Shown: one piece after another, positions 48,781-57,563 of the stretch
Layout of the letters: every line of letters begins with the position of its first letter
Position numbering within the stretch: the first letter of the stretch is position 1
From: an uncultured Phycisphaerales bacterium
Lineage (GTDB): Bacteria; Planctomycetota; Phycisphaerae; Sedimentisphaerales; Anaerohalosphaeraceae
Direction: 5' to 3'
Assembly (NCBI GenBank): GCA_937868095.1
Contig: CALMLO010000066.1
Span: forward strand, 1-64,000
Length of the DNA: 64,000 bases
Program-made: the position numbers and the translations under genes
Notes under the pieces: model-generated
What the model saw: only the letters and a program-made list of their open reading frames with translations
Told to the model about the DNA's origin: nothing
Databases searched by the model: none

Positions 48781-48833
48781 TCAATAATCATCCGGGGCCG
48801 GCCGAAGATCACTGGCCGATTTTGGGCCGGCCC
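48715..48833 (+). repeat. PEP-CTERM array repeat R4 (partial: tail codons and hairpin)
   Basis: It holds the PEP-CTERM codons of gene C and the hairpin (48794-48803 with 48825-48833), then stops; the leader of gene D is different apart from the short GGAGGAAAG block. Confidence 0.8.
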
Positions 48834-48933
48834 TCTGTAAAACAAATTCGGAACCCAAAACCCGAATTTCAAAACACGAATTGACCAGTGAACTAAAAAG
48901 AATAAACAAAAATCTGTTTCGGAGGAAAGTGCG

Positions 48934-49596
48934 ATGAAAAAAGTTAGTCTAAAGAGATGTGCAGCCGTATGTGCGGCGATTGTGCTGATGGCCGGGGTTC
49001 TGCAAGCCGGCCCGATTGCGGGTATCTTCGATTCACGAACAGATTCGACAATTATCGCAGGTATTCCGTGGGCGGAAGGCGCCCTGGTTTGTTCCTTTTG
49101 GGAAGATTGCACTGCTGTGATTGGATTGTTCGATGGCTGGGGCTCTAAGGACGGAGTCAGCCAGTGGTATATCCAAGCTTGGAACCCCGATTGGGCCGGG
49201 TGGGCCGGCTATATCCAACTCAACTGGAACGGTCCATGGTTTGGAGACAACCCCGAAGAAGTCGGGGGCTATGAAGGCCAAATTACAGAATGGACATTGA
49301 GCGAAACCTACACAGGAGAATTTCTCGACCTTGTGCTGACCGGTACTGCTGTTCTTGATAAAAAACACTTGATGCCGTGGTATGACGGGCAGTATGAGCA
49401 GTATGAAGATATGTCCCCGGTTCCGGTAACCTTCGAAATGGGTTTTAGCGGCATCCCGGAGCAGGGTTCCGCAGAAACCTATAATGAAGGAACAATATTT
49501 GGCACACCGAGTTATGTCGTATTTACCATCCCCGAGCCGGCGACGATGGGTCTGCTGGGTCTGGGCGGGATTCTGCTGCGGAAACGCACAAGGTAA
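48934..49596 (+). CDS. PEP-CTERM surface protein D
   Basis: The 220-residue protein has a signal peptide (MKKVSLKRCAAVCAAIVLMA) and a tail PEPATMGLLGLGG. It is an older relative outside the repeat array: its leader and tail differ. The centre is tryptophan-rich (SQWYIQAWNPDWAGWAGYIQ). TTTCGGAGGAAAG before the start resembles the other three leaders. Confidence 0.82.
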   Translation: MKKVSLKRCAAVCAAIVLMAGVLQAGPIAGIFDSRTDSTIIAGIPWAEGALVCSFWEDCTAVIGLFDGWGSKDGVSQWYIQAWNPDWAGWAGYIQLNWNGPWFGDNPEEVGGYEGQITEWTLSETYTGEFLDLVLTGTAVLDKKHLMPWYDGQYEQYEDMSPVPVTFEMGFSGIPEQGSAETYNEGTIFGTPSYVVFTIPEPATMGLLGLGGILLRKRTR

Positions 49597-49624
49597 GCAG
49601 AACCGCTTCCTTATCAGCCATTCC

Positions 49625-49658
49625 AAACAGGGAGAAGACCTCTTCTCCCTGTTTTTTT
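49625..49658 (+). terminator. Intrinsic terminator after PEP-CTERM gene D
   Basis: A long stem AAACAGGGAGAAGA / TCTTCTCCCTGTTT (49625-49638 with 49641-49654) is followed by further T residues. The loop would open by a few pairs. Confidence 0.75.
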
Positions 49659-49940
49659 GTCAAAACATCAGGGGGCAGCTCACAGGGGCTTATCGGACGT
49701 GCTGCCGCCGGGATTAAACAAAATCATCACTTCATCTCCGCACCAAATCTTTTCCGCCAGCGTCCGGAAATGAGCCGGTTTCTTCGATTGATACGAAAAG
49801 CCCCCCGCATAATTCTCGAAATCTTCAGGACGTAAACCCTACAGCAAACCCAGAAATTTCTTACTTCATTCCTCAATCTCACTCAAAAAGAACAAGGAAA
49901 TCTACCGATACTCTCGCAAGCAGTTAACCGGATATCTCAT

Positions 49941-49971
49941 CAGGTTTTTGACGTCAGGTTTTTGACGATAA
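49941..49971 (+). promoter_or_regulatory. Tandem 13-bp repeat and possible FliA-like -10 box before cheW
   Basis: CAGGTTTTTGACG is repeated exactly at 49941-49953 and 49955-49967, and the second copy runs into GACGATAA (49964-49971), close to the GCCGATAA -10 box of chemotaxis promoters. No good TAAA -35 box is seen at the right distance. Confidence 0.45.
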
Positions 49972-49999
49972 CGACAAACTTTGTTTAGGAGATAGAGAG

Positions 50000-50509
50000 A
50001 TGACCTCTTCAATCTGTCCGGCAGGCGAAGAGACGAAAACGCGCCGCTCTTCCTGCGAAGGGAAATATCTGACCTTTGCCATCGGAAATGAGGAGTTTGG
50101 GGTCGAAATCCTTAAGGTTCGGGAGATTATCGGGTATGTCCCTGTGACGCCTGTGCCGAAATCCCCGGCCTATCTGAAAGGGGTAATCAATCTGCGCGGG
50201 CAGGTGATTCCGGTAATCGACCTTCGGCTCAAATTCGGCCTGGCGGAAAAAGAAATTACCGACCAGACGTGCATTGTGATTATCGAGACCCGCACGCAGA
50301 CCCAGACCGTGCTGACGGGGCTGATTGTGGATCGCGTCTCCGAAGTTCTCAACATCGACGCCGAACAGATTGAACCGGCCCCGTCACTGGGAACCTCCGT
50401 TGACACCTCTTTTATTCTTGGAATGGCCAAAGCCGGCAATCAAGTGAAAATCCTGCTGGAAATTGACGCGGTTGTTCACCAGGAAACCGAAGAAGAAATC
50501 ACCTGTTAA
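50000..50509 (+). CDS. cheW: Chemotaxis coupling protein CheW
   Basis: The 169-residue protein is a CheW domain: YLTFAIGNEEFGVEILKVRE, then YLKGVINLRGQVIPVIDLR, TGLIVDRVSEVL and IDTSFILGMAK-type ending. CheW links receptors to CheA. No CheA gene is in the window. GGAG lies before the ATG. The MCP gene follows 24 bp downstream, so they form an operon. Confidence 0.93.
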   Translation: MTSSICPAGEETKTRRSSCEGKYLTFAIGNEEFGVEILKVREIIGYVPVTPVPKSPAYLKGVINLRGQVIPVIDLRLKFGLAEKEITDQTCIVIIETRTQTQTVLTGLIVDRVSEVLNIDAEQIEPAPSLGTSVDTSFILGMAKAGNQVKILLEIDAVVHQETEEEITC

Positions 50510-50533
50510 CCCTTTCAAAAAAGGAGCCTGAAC

Positions 50534-52534
50534 ATGCTGAAGAATATGAAACTTTCGGTCAAATTGTTTTTGGGATTCGGCTGTCTGGTTGTTATCACCG
50601 CCCTTTTGGGGCTGATCAGCTGGCGAGGAATGACCTCCGTAAAAGCCCTCTCCGAGCTGGCACTGAGGGGACAGCAGGCCGTCAGCCATCTGAACGACTG
50701 CGCCACGCTGCGGCGGGATTTTATGATTAACGGATTTGCCGTCATCGGCAATGACAACAAAAACGCCGCTGAAAAATGGCACGAATCGCACGACAAAATG
50801 ACAACGATATTAAAAGAACTCAACGGCGATTCCAACCTGGGCAGCGAGGAGAAGCAGATTGTATCCAAAATGCTTGACTTAAGCACCGACTATCGAAACT
50901 GTTTTGACCAGGGGACGACCGCCCAGAAGAAAAAAGAGGAGGCCGTCGGGATTTGGCGAAGCCTCGGTGTGGAGATTACAAACAATCTCGATGAAGCCAT
51001 GGAAAAGACAATCGACCCCGAATTCCAAAAGGCCATCGAGGCAAACAATACATCGCAGGCTGCTTACTGGGCTCAATTTGATGAAATGGTGAATGAAAAC
51101 ATCGCCCAAAATTTTCTTCTGCTGCGGGTCAGCGGCGTCTATCTGATTGCCAATGAAACCGAGAAGGAATGGGAAGGATTCCAGCAGCAATTGCAGACCC
51201 TGCGTAACGGACTGGCCAAATGGACACAAATGACCGCATCCGAACCGAAACTGCAGGGGTATGCCTCCAAACTGACGGATTATATCAATCAATATGCCCA
51301 GGCCGGCGAGCAATTCCATCAGAGTCTTCTGGAGCAGCACAATGTCTTTTCGAAAATGGTGGCCACAGCCAACAGTATCGTGCAGATGATGGGCGAACTG
51401 GACGGCCGTCTGCAGAACTCTCTGAAATCCACCATTTATAGCGTCAATCTTACCCTTATTCTTGCCTCCGTGGGCAGCATTGTAATCGGTGTTGTGCTGG
51501 CGTTCGTCATTACCCGCAGCATTGTCAAGCCGATTCATCAAATCATCTCCGATTTGACCACGGGTGCTGAACAGGTCTCCAGCGCTTCCGGTCAGGTTTC
51601 CAGTGCCTCCCAGTCGCTGGCCGAAGGTGCCACCGAACAGGCCGCCGGCCTCGAAGAAACCTCCTCCAGTCTGGAGGAAATGTCCTCCATGACCAAGCAG
51701 AACGCCGACAACGCCCAGCAGGCCAATCTCCTGGCCGCTCAGGCCAAATCCGCCGCTCACGACGGAGCTGACTCTATGAAGCGGATGACCGGCGCCATCG
51801 ACGACATCCAGAAAAGCGCCGACGAAACCTCCAAAATTATCAAGGTCATCGACGAAATCGCCTTCCAGACCAACCTGCTGGCCCTCAACGCCGCCGTCGA
51901 GGCCGCCCGGGCCGGTGAGGCCGGAAAGGGATTTGCCGTCGTCGCCGAAGAAGTTCGGAATCTGGCGATGCGTTCTGCCGAAGCCGCCAAGAACACCGCT
52001 TCGCTCATCGAAGGGTCTGTCAAAAACGCCAAAAACGGCGTCGAAATCTCCACCGAAGTGAGCAAAAAACTGGAAGAAATCGTCAGCCACATTGCCAAAA
52101 CCACCGACCTGGTGGCCGAAATTGCCGCCGCCAGCACCGAACAGGCGCAGGGCATCGAGCAGATTAACACGGCTGTCTCCCAGATGGACAAGGTGACCCA
52201 GCAGAATGCGGCTGCCGCCGAAGAGTCGGCCAGTGCCGCCGAGGAACTGTCCGCTCAGGCCCAGCAGATGCACACGGTCGTCGAGAAACTCGTAACCATT
52301 GTGGACGGCAGCCGAGGGCAATTTCAGACTGCTTCCTCCCCTGCCCTGACTTCCAGACCTGCTCATCAGACGAAGCGATTGTCGCTGTCCGACCAGACCT
52401 ACCACCACATCGCCGAAGGAAAATCCCAGCCGAAGTCCAAGGCCGCTGCCGCCAGGAAGCCGGCCGGCGAACCAGCCAAGGACCCGGCGAAAGTCATCCC
52501 CCTCGACGAGGATTTCAAAGAATTTAACAGCTGA
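50534..52534 (+). CDS. Methyl-accepting chemotaxis protein 1
   Basis: The 666-residue receptor has an N-terminal membrane segment, an outer helical sensor region of about 260 residues (four-helix-bundle type), a second membrane segment ([20 protein letters not shown]), only a short HAMP-like start ([10 protein letters not shown]) and then the signalling domain with [20 protein letters not shown] at the hairpin tip. A flexible tail ends in DEDFKEF, perhaps a tether. The signalling DNA is almost identical to that of MCP 2. AAGGAG is upstream. Confidence 0.93.
   Translation: MLKNMKLSVKLFLGFGCLVVITALLGLISWRGMTSVKALSELALRGQQAVSHLNDCATLRRDFMINGFAVIGNDNKNAAEKWHESHDKMTTILKELNGDSNLGSEEKQIVSKMLDLSTDYRNCFDQGTTAQKKKEEAVGIWRSLGVEITNNLDEAMEKTIDPEFQKAIEANNTSQAAYWAQFDEMVNENIAQNFLLLRVSGVYLIANETEKEWEGFQQQLQTLRNGLAKWTQMTASEPKLQGYASKLTDYINQYAQAGEQFHQSLLEQHNVFSKMVATANSIVQMMGELDGRLQNSLKSTIYSVNLTLILASVGSIVIGVVLAFVITRSIVKPIHQIISDLTTGAEQVSSASGQVSSASQSLAEGATEQAAGLEETSSSLEEMSSMTKQNADNAQQANLLAAQAKSAAHDGADSMKRMTGAIDDIQKSADETSKIIKVIDEIAFQTNLLALNAAVEAARAGEAGKGFAVVAEEVRNLAMRSAEAAKNTASLIEGSVKNAKNGVEISTEVSKKLEEIVSHIAKTTDLVAEIAAASTEQAQGIEQINTAVSQMDKVTQQNAAAAEESASAAEELSAQAQQMHTVVEKLVTIVDGSRGQFQTASSPALTSRPAHQTKRLSLSDQTYHHIAEGKSQPKSKAAAARKPAGEPAKDPAKVIPLDEDFKEFNS
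51583..52270 (+). repeat. Near-identical MCP signalling-domain DNA, copy 1
   Basis: The 688 bp match 54695-55382 with only two differences seen by eye (one in a GCT/GCA codon, one CAG/CAA). Both are silent. The outer domains around them are not alike. Confidence 0.85.
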
Positions 52535-53026
52535 ACAATCTGACGCATTCGATAACACAGGGACGGGCCGTCTCAGGCGGCCTGTCCCCTTCTGTATTTT
52601 CCGCCCGCTGTTTCATCGAGTCCAAACACCCTGAAAAAGGCCGATAAAAATCCTGAAGACCCCAACCATTCAAACCCGCCGCCGCAGCCCTGACAAACCG
52701 GCGATAAAAACCCAGAAAGGCATCGTTTGCATCTGTTTCTTATCGGCCTTTCCCAGGAATTGCAAAGAAGGGACTATCCGGTTAAGCCGGATTTTCAAGG
52801 CGACGAAAACACCCATAAGACTTCAGCGGCAGATGCAGGAACAACACCGGCGCCGCCGGGAAAACAGCGTCTGCAGCCACTTTCAAAAAATCTGAGGCGT
52901 CCGACCGATGCGCTGAACGAAAAAGACGGCGCTTTCAGTTAAGGGGTTAAATCCCGACAAGAGATGGTTTTTGATTTGGACATCGAAATAAAAACCGATA
53001 ACTTTTTTTGTGAATGGAGACCTCCC
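52535..53026. other. 490-bp gap between MCP 1 and the Cache-like gene
   Basis: No supported gene is seen. GCCGATAA (FliA -10 type) occurs at about 52639, and CCGATAA just upstream of the next gene; the matching -35 TAAA boxes are not at the right distance, so promoter calls are weak. Confidence 0.35.
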
Positions 53027-53707
53027 ATGAAGACAAGAGTCCTGCTTTTGTGCACAGCAATGGCTGTTTTCGCAGCAGTCCTCACCGGTGCCGAAGAAGA
53101 ACAGAAAATCAATCCGAAAGTGACAGCCCTGCTGGAGCAGCTCAAACAGGCGACAGCAGCCGCCGCCCCGGACCTTTCCGAGGCAGCCACGGATGAGCAG
53201 AAGAAAGCCCTGACGGAATCCCACGCCAAACTGCAAATATTCATCACGGAAAAACTGCTGCCGCTGTGCACGAATCCCGTCTTCGTCAAAGAAGTAAAGG
53301 CCCAGAACGCCAAGGGGGTTTCGCTTGATGAAATCAAGAAAATCGATGAGCAGTGGCAGAAGGCCGAAGAAGAACTGCCCATCCACACGGAAAAACTGAA
53401 CAATGACTGCGCCAAGGAAATCAAGCGGCTGGCCAAAGAACTGGAGGTGCTCGGCGAGTGCTTCGTTATGGACAATCAGGGAGCCAACGTCGGCCAGAAT
53501 GCGATTACCTCGGACTATTGGCAGGGCGACGAGCCCAAGTGGATTAAATCCTTTAACGAAGGCAAGGGCGGCGTCATTATTGAAAAGCCGAAATATGACA
53601 AGTCCACGGACAGTGTAGATCAGAAAGTCTCTCTGCCGATTATTGACGAAGAAGGAAATGTAATCGGCGCAGTCTGCTGCGGTATCCAAGTGGACAAACT
53701 GAAATAA
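53027..53707 (+). CDS. Secreted Cache-like (PDC) sensor domain protein
   Basis: The 226-residue protein has a signal peptide ([20 protein letters not shown]), a helical region, and a PDC/Cache-like core: [20 protein letters not shown], then [29 protein letters not shown]. Such domains are normally the outer part of receptors; here it is free in the periplasm with no membrane helix after the signal. It lies between two MCP genes and may bind ligand and present it to one of them. GGAG lies eight bases before the start. Confidence 0.75.
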   Translation: MKTRVLLLCTAMAVFAAVLTGAEEEQKINPKVTALLEQLKQATAAAAPDLSEAATDEQKKALTESHAKLQIFITEKLLPLCTNPVFVKEVKAQNAKGVSLDEIKKIDEQWQKAEEELPIHTEKLNNDCAKEIKRLAKELEVLGECFVMDNQGANVGQNAITSDYWQGDEPKWIKSFNEGKGGVIIEKPKYDKSTDSVDQKVSLPIIDEEGNVIGAVCCGIQVDKLK

Positions 53708-53825
53708 AACCGAACATCAGCGGACGCAGACGTCTGTCTTCGCCAAAACAAAAATCGGCAAGGATTCTATCAGAAAGCAAACGGCGCAAACACACAGCAG
53801 TCTTCCAAGGAAGAAAGGAAATACA

Positions 53826-55631
53826 ATGGTCATTCAAAAAAAAATCGGAATCCTGGCGGTGGTTCCCCTGGCGGCCCTGATTGTGCTGACGGCGATTACC
53901 TGGCATGCCCTGCGGCAGAATGCGGCGCGATTTGACGAAACCGTCAATCAATCCTTCGGCACGCTGATTGATGAAGAAATCAACCCGCTGATTTACCAGA
54001 CGCTCCTGCCGCTGATTAACGAAGATGTGCAGAATCTTCAGAAGATGCAGGACAGCATCGCCCTGATGCTCGAGGCCGATCGCGATGTGCATCAGGCCTT
54101 AATCGCGGAAAAAATGGCCCTAGCTGCTTCAGAACCGGAAGAACTGAAGGCCGCCGATACCGCCAACATTCAAAATATTGAGCAGGCGCAGAGCCGGATG
54201 GAAAAGGCCTCGGCTTCTTTTCGCTCGGAGCAGACCCGGCGGCTTTACAATGAATTTCTGACGGAATTTGAAACCTGGAAAGGCAAAACCCGCAAGGTCC
54301 TCGAACAAGCGGCTTCTCCGGATAAATTGATTTGGGCCAGAAAATCCAGCAACGGCGGCAGCGCTGCCCAGAGTTTTGACACCATGCGGGGGAAAATCGA
54401 TGCCCTCCAGCAGGCCCTCGAAGCGGACATCGCGGCAACCCTGCAGGCCGTAGAAGAAAAGAAGCAGATTGCCAACGCCAAGGGGCAGATTGTCAGCGAC
54501 AAAAAAGAAGAAACAATGAAGGTGGCCGAAGAGGTTCAGCAGTCCATCGAACAGACCATTACGGTCTTTCTGGCTGTGAGTATTGCCGCGGCGCTGACCG
54601 TCAGTGTGCTCACCTTCGGAACCAGCCGTTCCATTCTTAAACCGCTCAAGCGGGTCATCCACCTGCTCAGCGAGGCCTCTGAACAGATTGAAAACGCTTC
54701 CGGTCAGGTTTCCAGTGCCTCCCAGTCGCTGGCCGAAGGTGCCACCGAACAGGCCGCCGGCCTCGAAGAAACCTCCTCCAGTCTGGAGGAAATGTCCTCC
54801 ATGACCAAGCAGAACGCCGACAACGCCCAGCAGGCCAATCTCCTGGCCGCTCAGGCCAAATCCGCCGCTCACGACGGAGCTGACTCTATGAAGCGGATGA
54901 CCGGCGCCATCGACGACATCCAGAAAAGCGCCGACGAAACCTCCAAAATTATCAAGGTCATCGACGAAATCGCCTTCCAGACCAACCTGCTGGCCCTCAA
55001 CGCCGCCGTCGAGGCCGCCCGGGCCGGTGAGGCCGGAAAGGGATTTGCCGTCGTCGCCGAAGAAGTTCGGAATCTGGCGATGCGTTCTGCCGAAGCCGCC
55101 AAGAACACCGCTTCGCTCATCGAAGGGTCTGTCAAAAACGCCAAAAACGGCGTCGAAATCTCCACCGAAGTGAGCAAAAAACTGGAAGAAATCGTCAGCC
55201 ACATTGCCAAAACCACCGACCTGGTGGCCGAAATTGCCGCCGCCAGCACCGAACAGGCGCAGGGCATCGAGCAGATTAACACGGCTGTCTCCCAGATGGA
55301 CAAGGTGACCCAGCAGAATGCGGCAGCCGCCGAAGAGTCGGCCAGTGCCGCCGAGGAACTGTCCGCTCAGGCCCAGCAAATGAAAACGGCGGTTGTTCAG
55401 GAACTGCTCACGATGATTGGCGGCCTGATGGGAAAAACAAAATCGTCCTCGTCTTCACCGGCTGCCTCGCTGAAAACCAGCGATCACATCCTGCACCACA
55501 TCGCCGAAGGCAAATCTCAGCCGAAGCCCAAGGCCGCACCTGCTGCCGCCAGGAAACCGGCGAAGGAACCAGCCAAAGACCCGGCGAAAGTCATCCCCTT
55601 CGACGAGGATTTCAAAGACTTCAACGCCTGA
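53826..55631 (+). CDS. Methyl-accepting chemotaxis protein 2
   Basis: The 601-residue receptor has one N-terminal helix, an outer domain of about 220 residues, a second membrane segment ([19 protein letters not shown]), and directly after a short linker the signalling domain. From ASGQVSSAS onwards to AQQM the protein is the same as MCP 1. The tail ends in DEDFKDF. AAGGAAG precedes the start. The shorter outer domain suggests another ligand or an indirect partner. Confidence 0.93.
   Translation: MVIQKKIGILAVVPLAALIVLTAITWHALRQNAARFDETVNQSFGTLIDEEINPLIYQTLLPLINEDVQNLQKMQDSIALMLEADRDVHQALIAEKMALAASEPEELKAADTANIQNIEQAQSRMEKASASFRSEQTRRLYNEFLTEFETWKGKTRKVLEQAASPDKLIWARKSSNGGSAAQSFDTMRGKIDALQQALEADIAATLQAVEEKKQIANAKGQIVSDKKEETMKVAEEVQQSIEQTITVFLAVSIAAALTVSVLTFGTSRSILKPLKRVIHLLSEASEQIENASGQVSSASQSLAEGATEQAAGLEETSSSLEEMSSMTKQNADNAQQANLLAAQAKSAAHDGADSMKRMTGAIDDIQKSADETSKIIKVIDEIAFQTNLLALNAAVEAARAGEAGKGFAVVAEEVRNLAMRSAEAAKNTASLIEGSVKNAKNGVEISTEVSKKLEEIVSHIAKTTDLVAEIAAASTEQAQGIEQINTAVSQMDKVTQQNAAAAEESASAAEELSAQAQQMKTAVVQELLTMIGGLMGKTKSSSSSPAASLKTSDHILHHIAEGKSQPKPKAAPAAARKPAKEPAKDPAKVIPFDEDFKDFNA
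54695..55382 (+). repeat. Near-identical MCP signalling-domain DNA, copy 2
   Basis: It is the partner of 51583-52270. The sharp edge at both ends points to gene conversion or a recent partial duplication. Confidence 0.85.
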
Positions 55632-55699
55632 TTAAGCAAACAAAGTTTGATATACCTCGGCGGACCGGTATCTCACTGGCCCGCCGTTTTTATTGATTT

Positions 55700-57496
55700 T
55701 CAAAAAGAGGAGGAATCAATCGTTTGGGCCGGCTGCTCTATCCTCTCTGCCAGTTTGAGAAATAAATTTGCCAGAATCGCTTCCTCATGGGGAGGACGAA
55801 ACAACCCAAACCATCCGTAAACGACGGTGCCGCCGTCCGAAGTCCGCGCAATCACCAGCCCATCGCCATAGTCAATTCCCTGGCGGTCCTTCAGCCGCAG
55901 CAAAGGGCAATATTCCGTATGCCGACTATCCCGAACGAAGGGACGCCAGCGAGGGTCGGGTTCAGCAGCAAAGGGGATTTCACCGGCAAGCATCAAAGGC
56001 CCGTCAGCCGAAGGAACAAAAAAGAGTTCTTTGCCGGGCGGCGGTTTCTCCCAGCCGATTTTCAGGGTAATGCCGAAGCGGCCGGCGTGATTGACCGTCC
56101 GCCCGTCCGCATCGTAATAAAACGGCCACGGCTCACTCGGCAGCGCCGCCAGCACGCCGCCTCCCTTCCCATACGCCTCCAGCACCGCGGGCACATCTTC
56201 GGTTTGGCGGACGGTTGTCCGATAGGTCTCGCCGCCGCAATAGAGCACTATGGAAAAAGTCTCCGGCTTCAGCAAACCGCCGACCGCCTCATTCCAGGAT
56301 AACACTTTCAAATCCGGCTTATAATGCAGCAGCCACCAAAAGGGAGTAGAGGACGGTTCCGGCAGCACTGCCATTGACAGCCCCGCCAACTTTTCCCTCA
56401 GGCGTTTTTCCACGGTCGGCGGCAGAGCCGGCTGAGGCGGCTCTTTTTTACTGGGGCCCAACTTCAAAAACTGTTCGGCATACTGCCGCGTCATCTTCAA
56501 ATATGTCGTTCCATATTCGACAGAGGGCTCGATCTCGCTGCCTTCATGCCATTCATTGAAACTGGTGATTACAATCCAGTCCGGCGCTGCCTGGACGGCC
56601 TGCTGCCACTGGGCTGCATACAGCGCCCCTTCCCATCGCTCCACTTTCAAGCCCGGGGTACGGATTTTCGTATCATCATAACCAGGAATGACGGTAACGG
56701 CCGCAATCTTGCCCTGCCGGCGGGCCGTTTGAATCCACTCAGGATAGGTGCGGGCACACCACGCTCGGACCTGTTCAGGGATTTTCCCCTGGAGCATGCC
56801 GGCTGTGTTATAGGTATGCAGACCGTCAAAAACCGTCGCCGCCCCGTAAGACCAATCATCTCCAATCAAGGCGGCCTCCTGCGGGAAGGCGGTTTTCAGC
56901 CGCTCTTTCGCCTGATACCACCCGTACAGGCCCAGCTGCTGAACCGCCCGCCCATACACAAATACCACCGGCCTGCCGCCATGCTTCAGCCACGCCGGAT
57001 GGTCGGCGTACCTCGCCAGAATATTCTCGGCGATATCCTTTGCCGCCGTTTCCGGTGTCGGCGGAGCAGGCACTGCTTCATAATAGACGGTTGCCTTCAG
57101 TCCAAACCGTTCACACAGTTCCAGCACAAGAGGCATCGCGCGGTCTTCATAGGAGCCGGCGCCCCACCAGCTCACAATCAGCGTGTCGATTCCGTTTTCT
57201 GCGGCTTGCCGGCAGTGCCGCTCAACGACCTGCCTTTCATGCGAATCATACGCGCCGCCAAGCGGATAGTGAGTGCTCTCTGAAATGGTTTTGCCGGAGG
57301 CATCAATCTGCCCCCAGTGGATTGTTCTGCCGGCTCCGCCCGCTCCGTCGGCTGTGCCGTACCAGGGGTAATAAAAGGCCATCACCCGACGTGCCGCTGT
57401 TTGGCTCTCTTCTGCGGCGGAGACAGCAGAAACCAAACAGCACAAACAACCCAGCGCCGCCCGCCCGATGATCCGCTTCCAAAGCATCCGTCTCAT
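55700..57496 (-). CDS. Secreted GH99-like protein
   Basis: The 598-residue protein has a signal peptide (ending near SAVSAAEE) and a GH99-type (beta/alpha)8 domain: VMAFYYPWYGTADG, IDTLIVSWWGAGSYEDRA, YADHPAWLKHGGRPVVFVYG and VITSFNEWHEGSEIEPSVEYG. GH99 enzymes act on alpha-mannans. The C-terminal half (from about residue 360) is a separate domain with GGGVLAALPSEPWPFYYDAD, perhaps a degenerate amidotransferase-like fold. GGAG lies seven bases before the start at 57496. Confidence 0.82.
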   Translation of the reverse strand: MRRMLWKRIIGRAALGCLCCLVSAVSAAEESQTAARRVMAFYYPWYGTADGAGGAGRTIHWGQIDASGKTISESTHYPLGGAYDSHERQVVERHCRQAAENGIDTLIVSWWGAGSYEDRAMPLVLELCERFGLKATVYYEAVPAPPTPETAAKDIAENILARYADHPAWLKHGGRPVVFVYGRAVQQLGLYGWYQAKERLKTAFPQEAALIGDDWSYGAATVFDGLHTYNTAGMLQGKIPEQVRAWCARTYPEWIQTARRQGKIAAVTVIPGYDDTKIRTPGLKVERWEGALYAAQWQQAVQAAPDWIVITSFNEWHEGSEIEPSVEYGTTYLKMTRQYAEQFLKLGPSKKEPPQPALPPTVEKRLREKLAGLSMAVLPEPSSTPFWWLLHYKPDLKVLSWNEAVGGLLKPETFSIVLYCGGETYRTTVRQTEDVPAVLEAYGKGGGVLAALPSEPWPFYYDADGRTVNHAGRFGITLKIGWEKPPPGKELFFVPSADGPLMLAGEIPFAAEPDPRWRPFVRDSRHTEYCPLLRLKDRQGIDYGDGLVIARTSDGGTVVYGWFGLFRPPHEEAILANLFLKLAERIEQPAQTIDSSSF

Positions 57497-57563
57497 CTTT
57501 TTTCTCCAGGCATCGCTGCCATTGTAGCATCTGCTCCGCTGGAGACAAATGGTTTCCATCCCG

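Larger units (their letters stand above)
49597..49999. other. 400-bp gap before cheW
   Basis: It holds the terminator of gene D, then about 280 bp without a supported gene, and ends with a tandem 13-bp repeat in front of cheW. Confidence 0.4.

Noticed and set aside
50879-55379. Glycine- and phenylalanine-rich minus-strand frames across both MCP genes
   Set aside because: They are antisense of the receptors and owe their length to codon bias; they have no ribosome sites.
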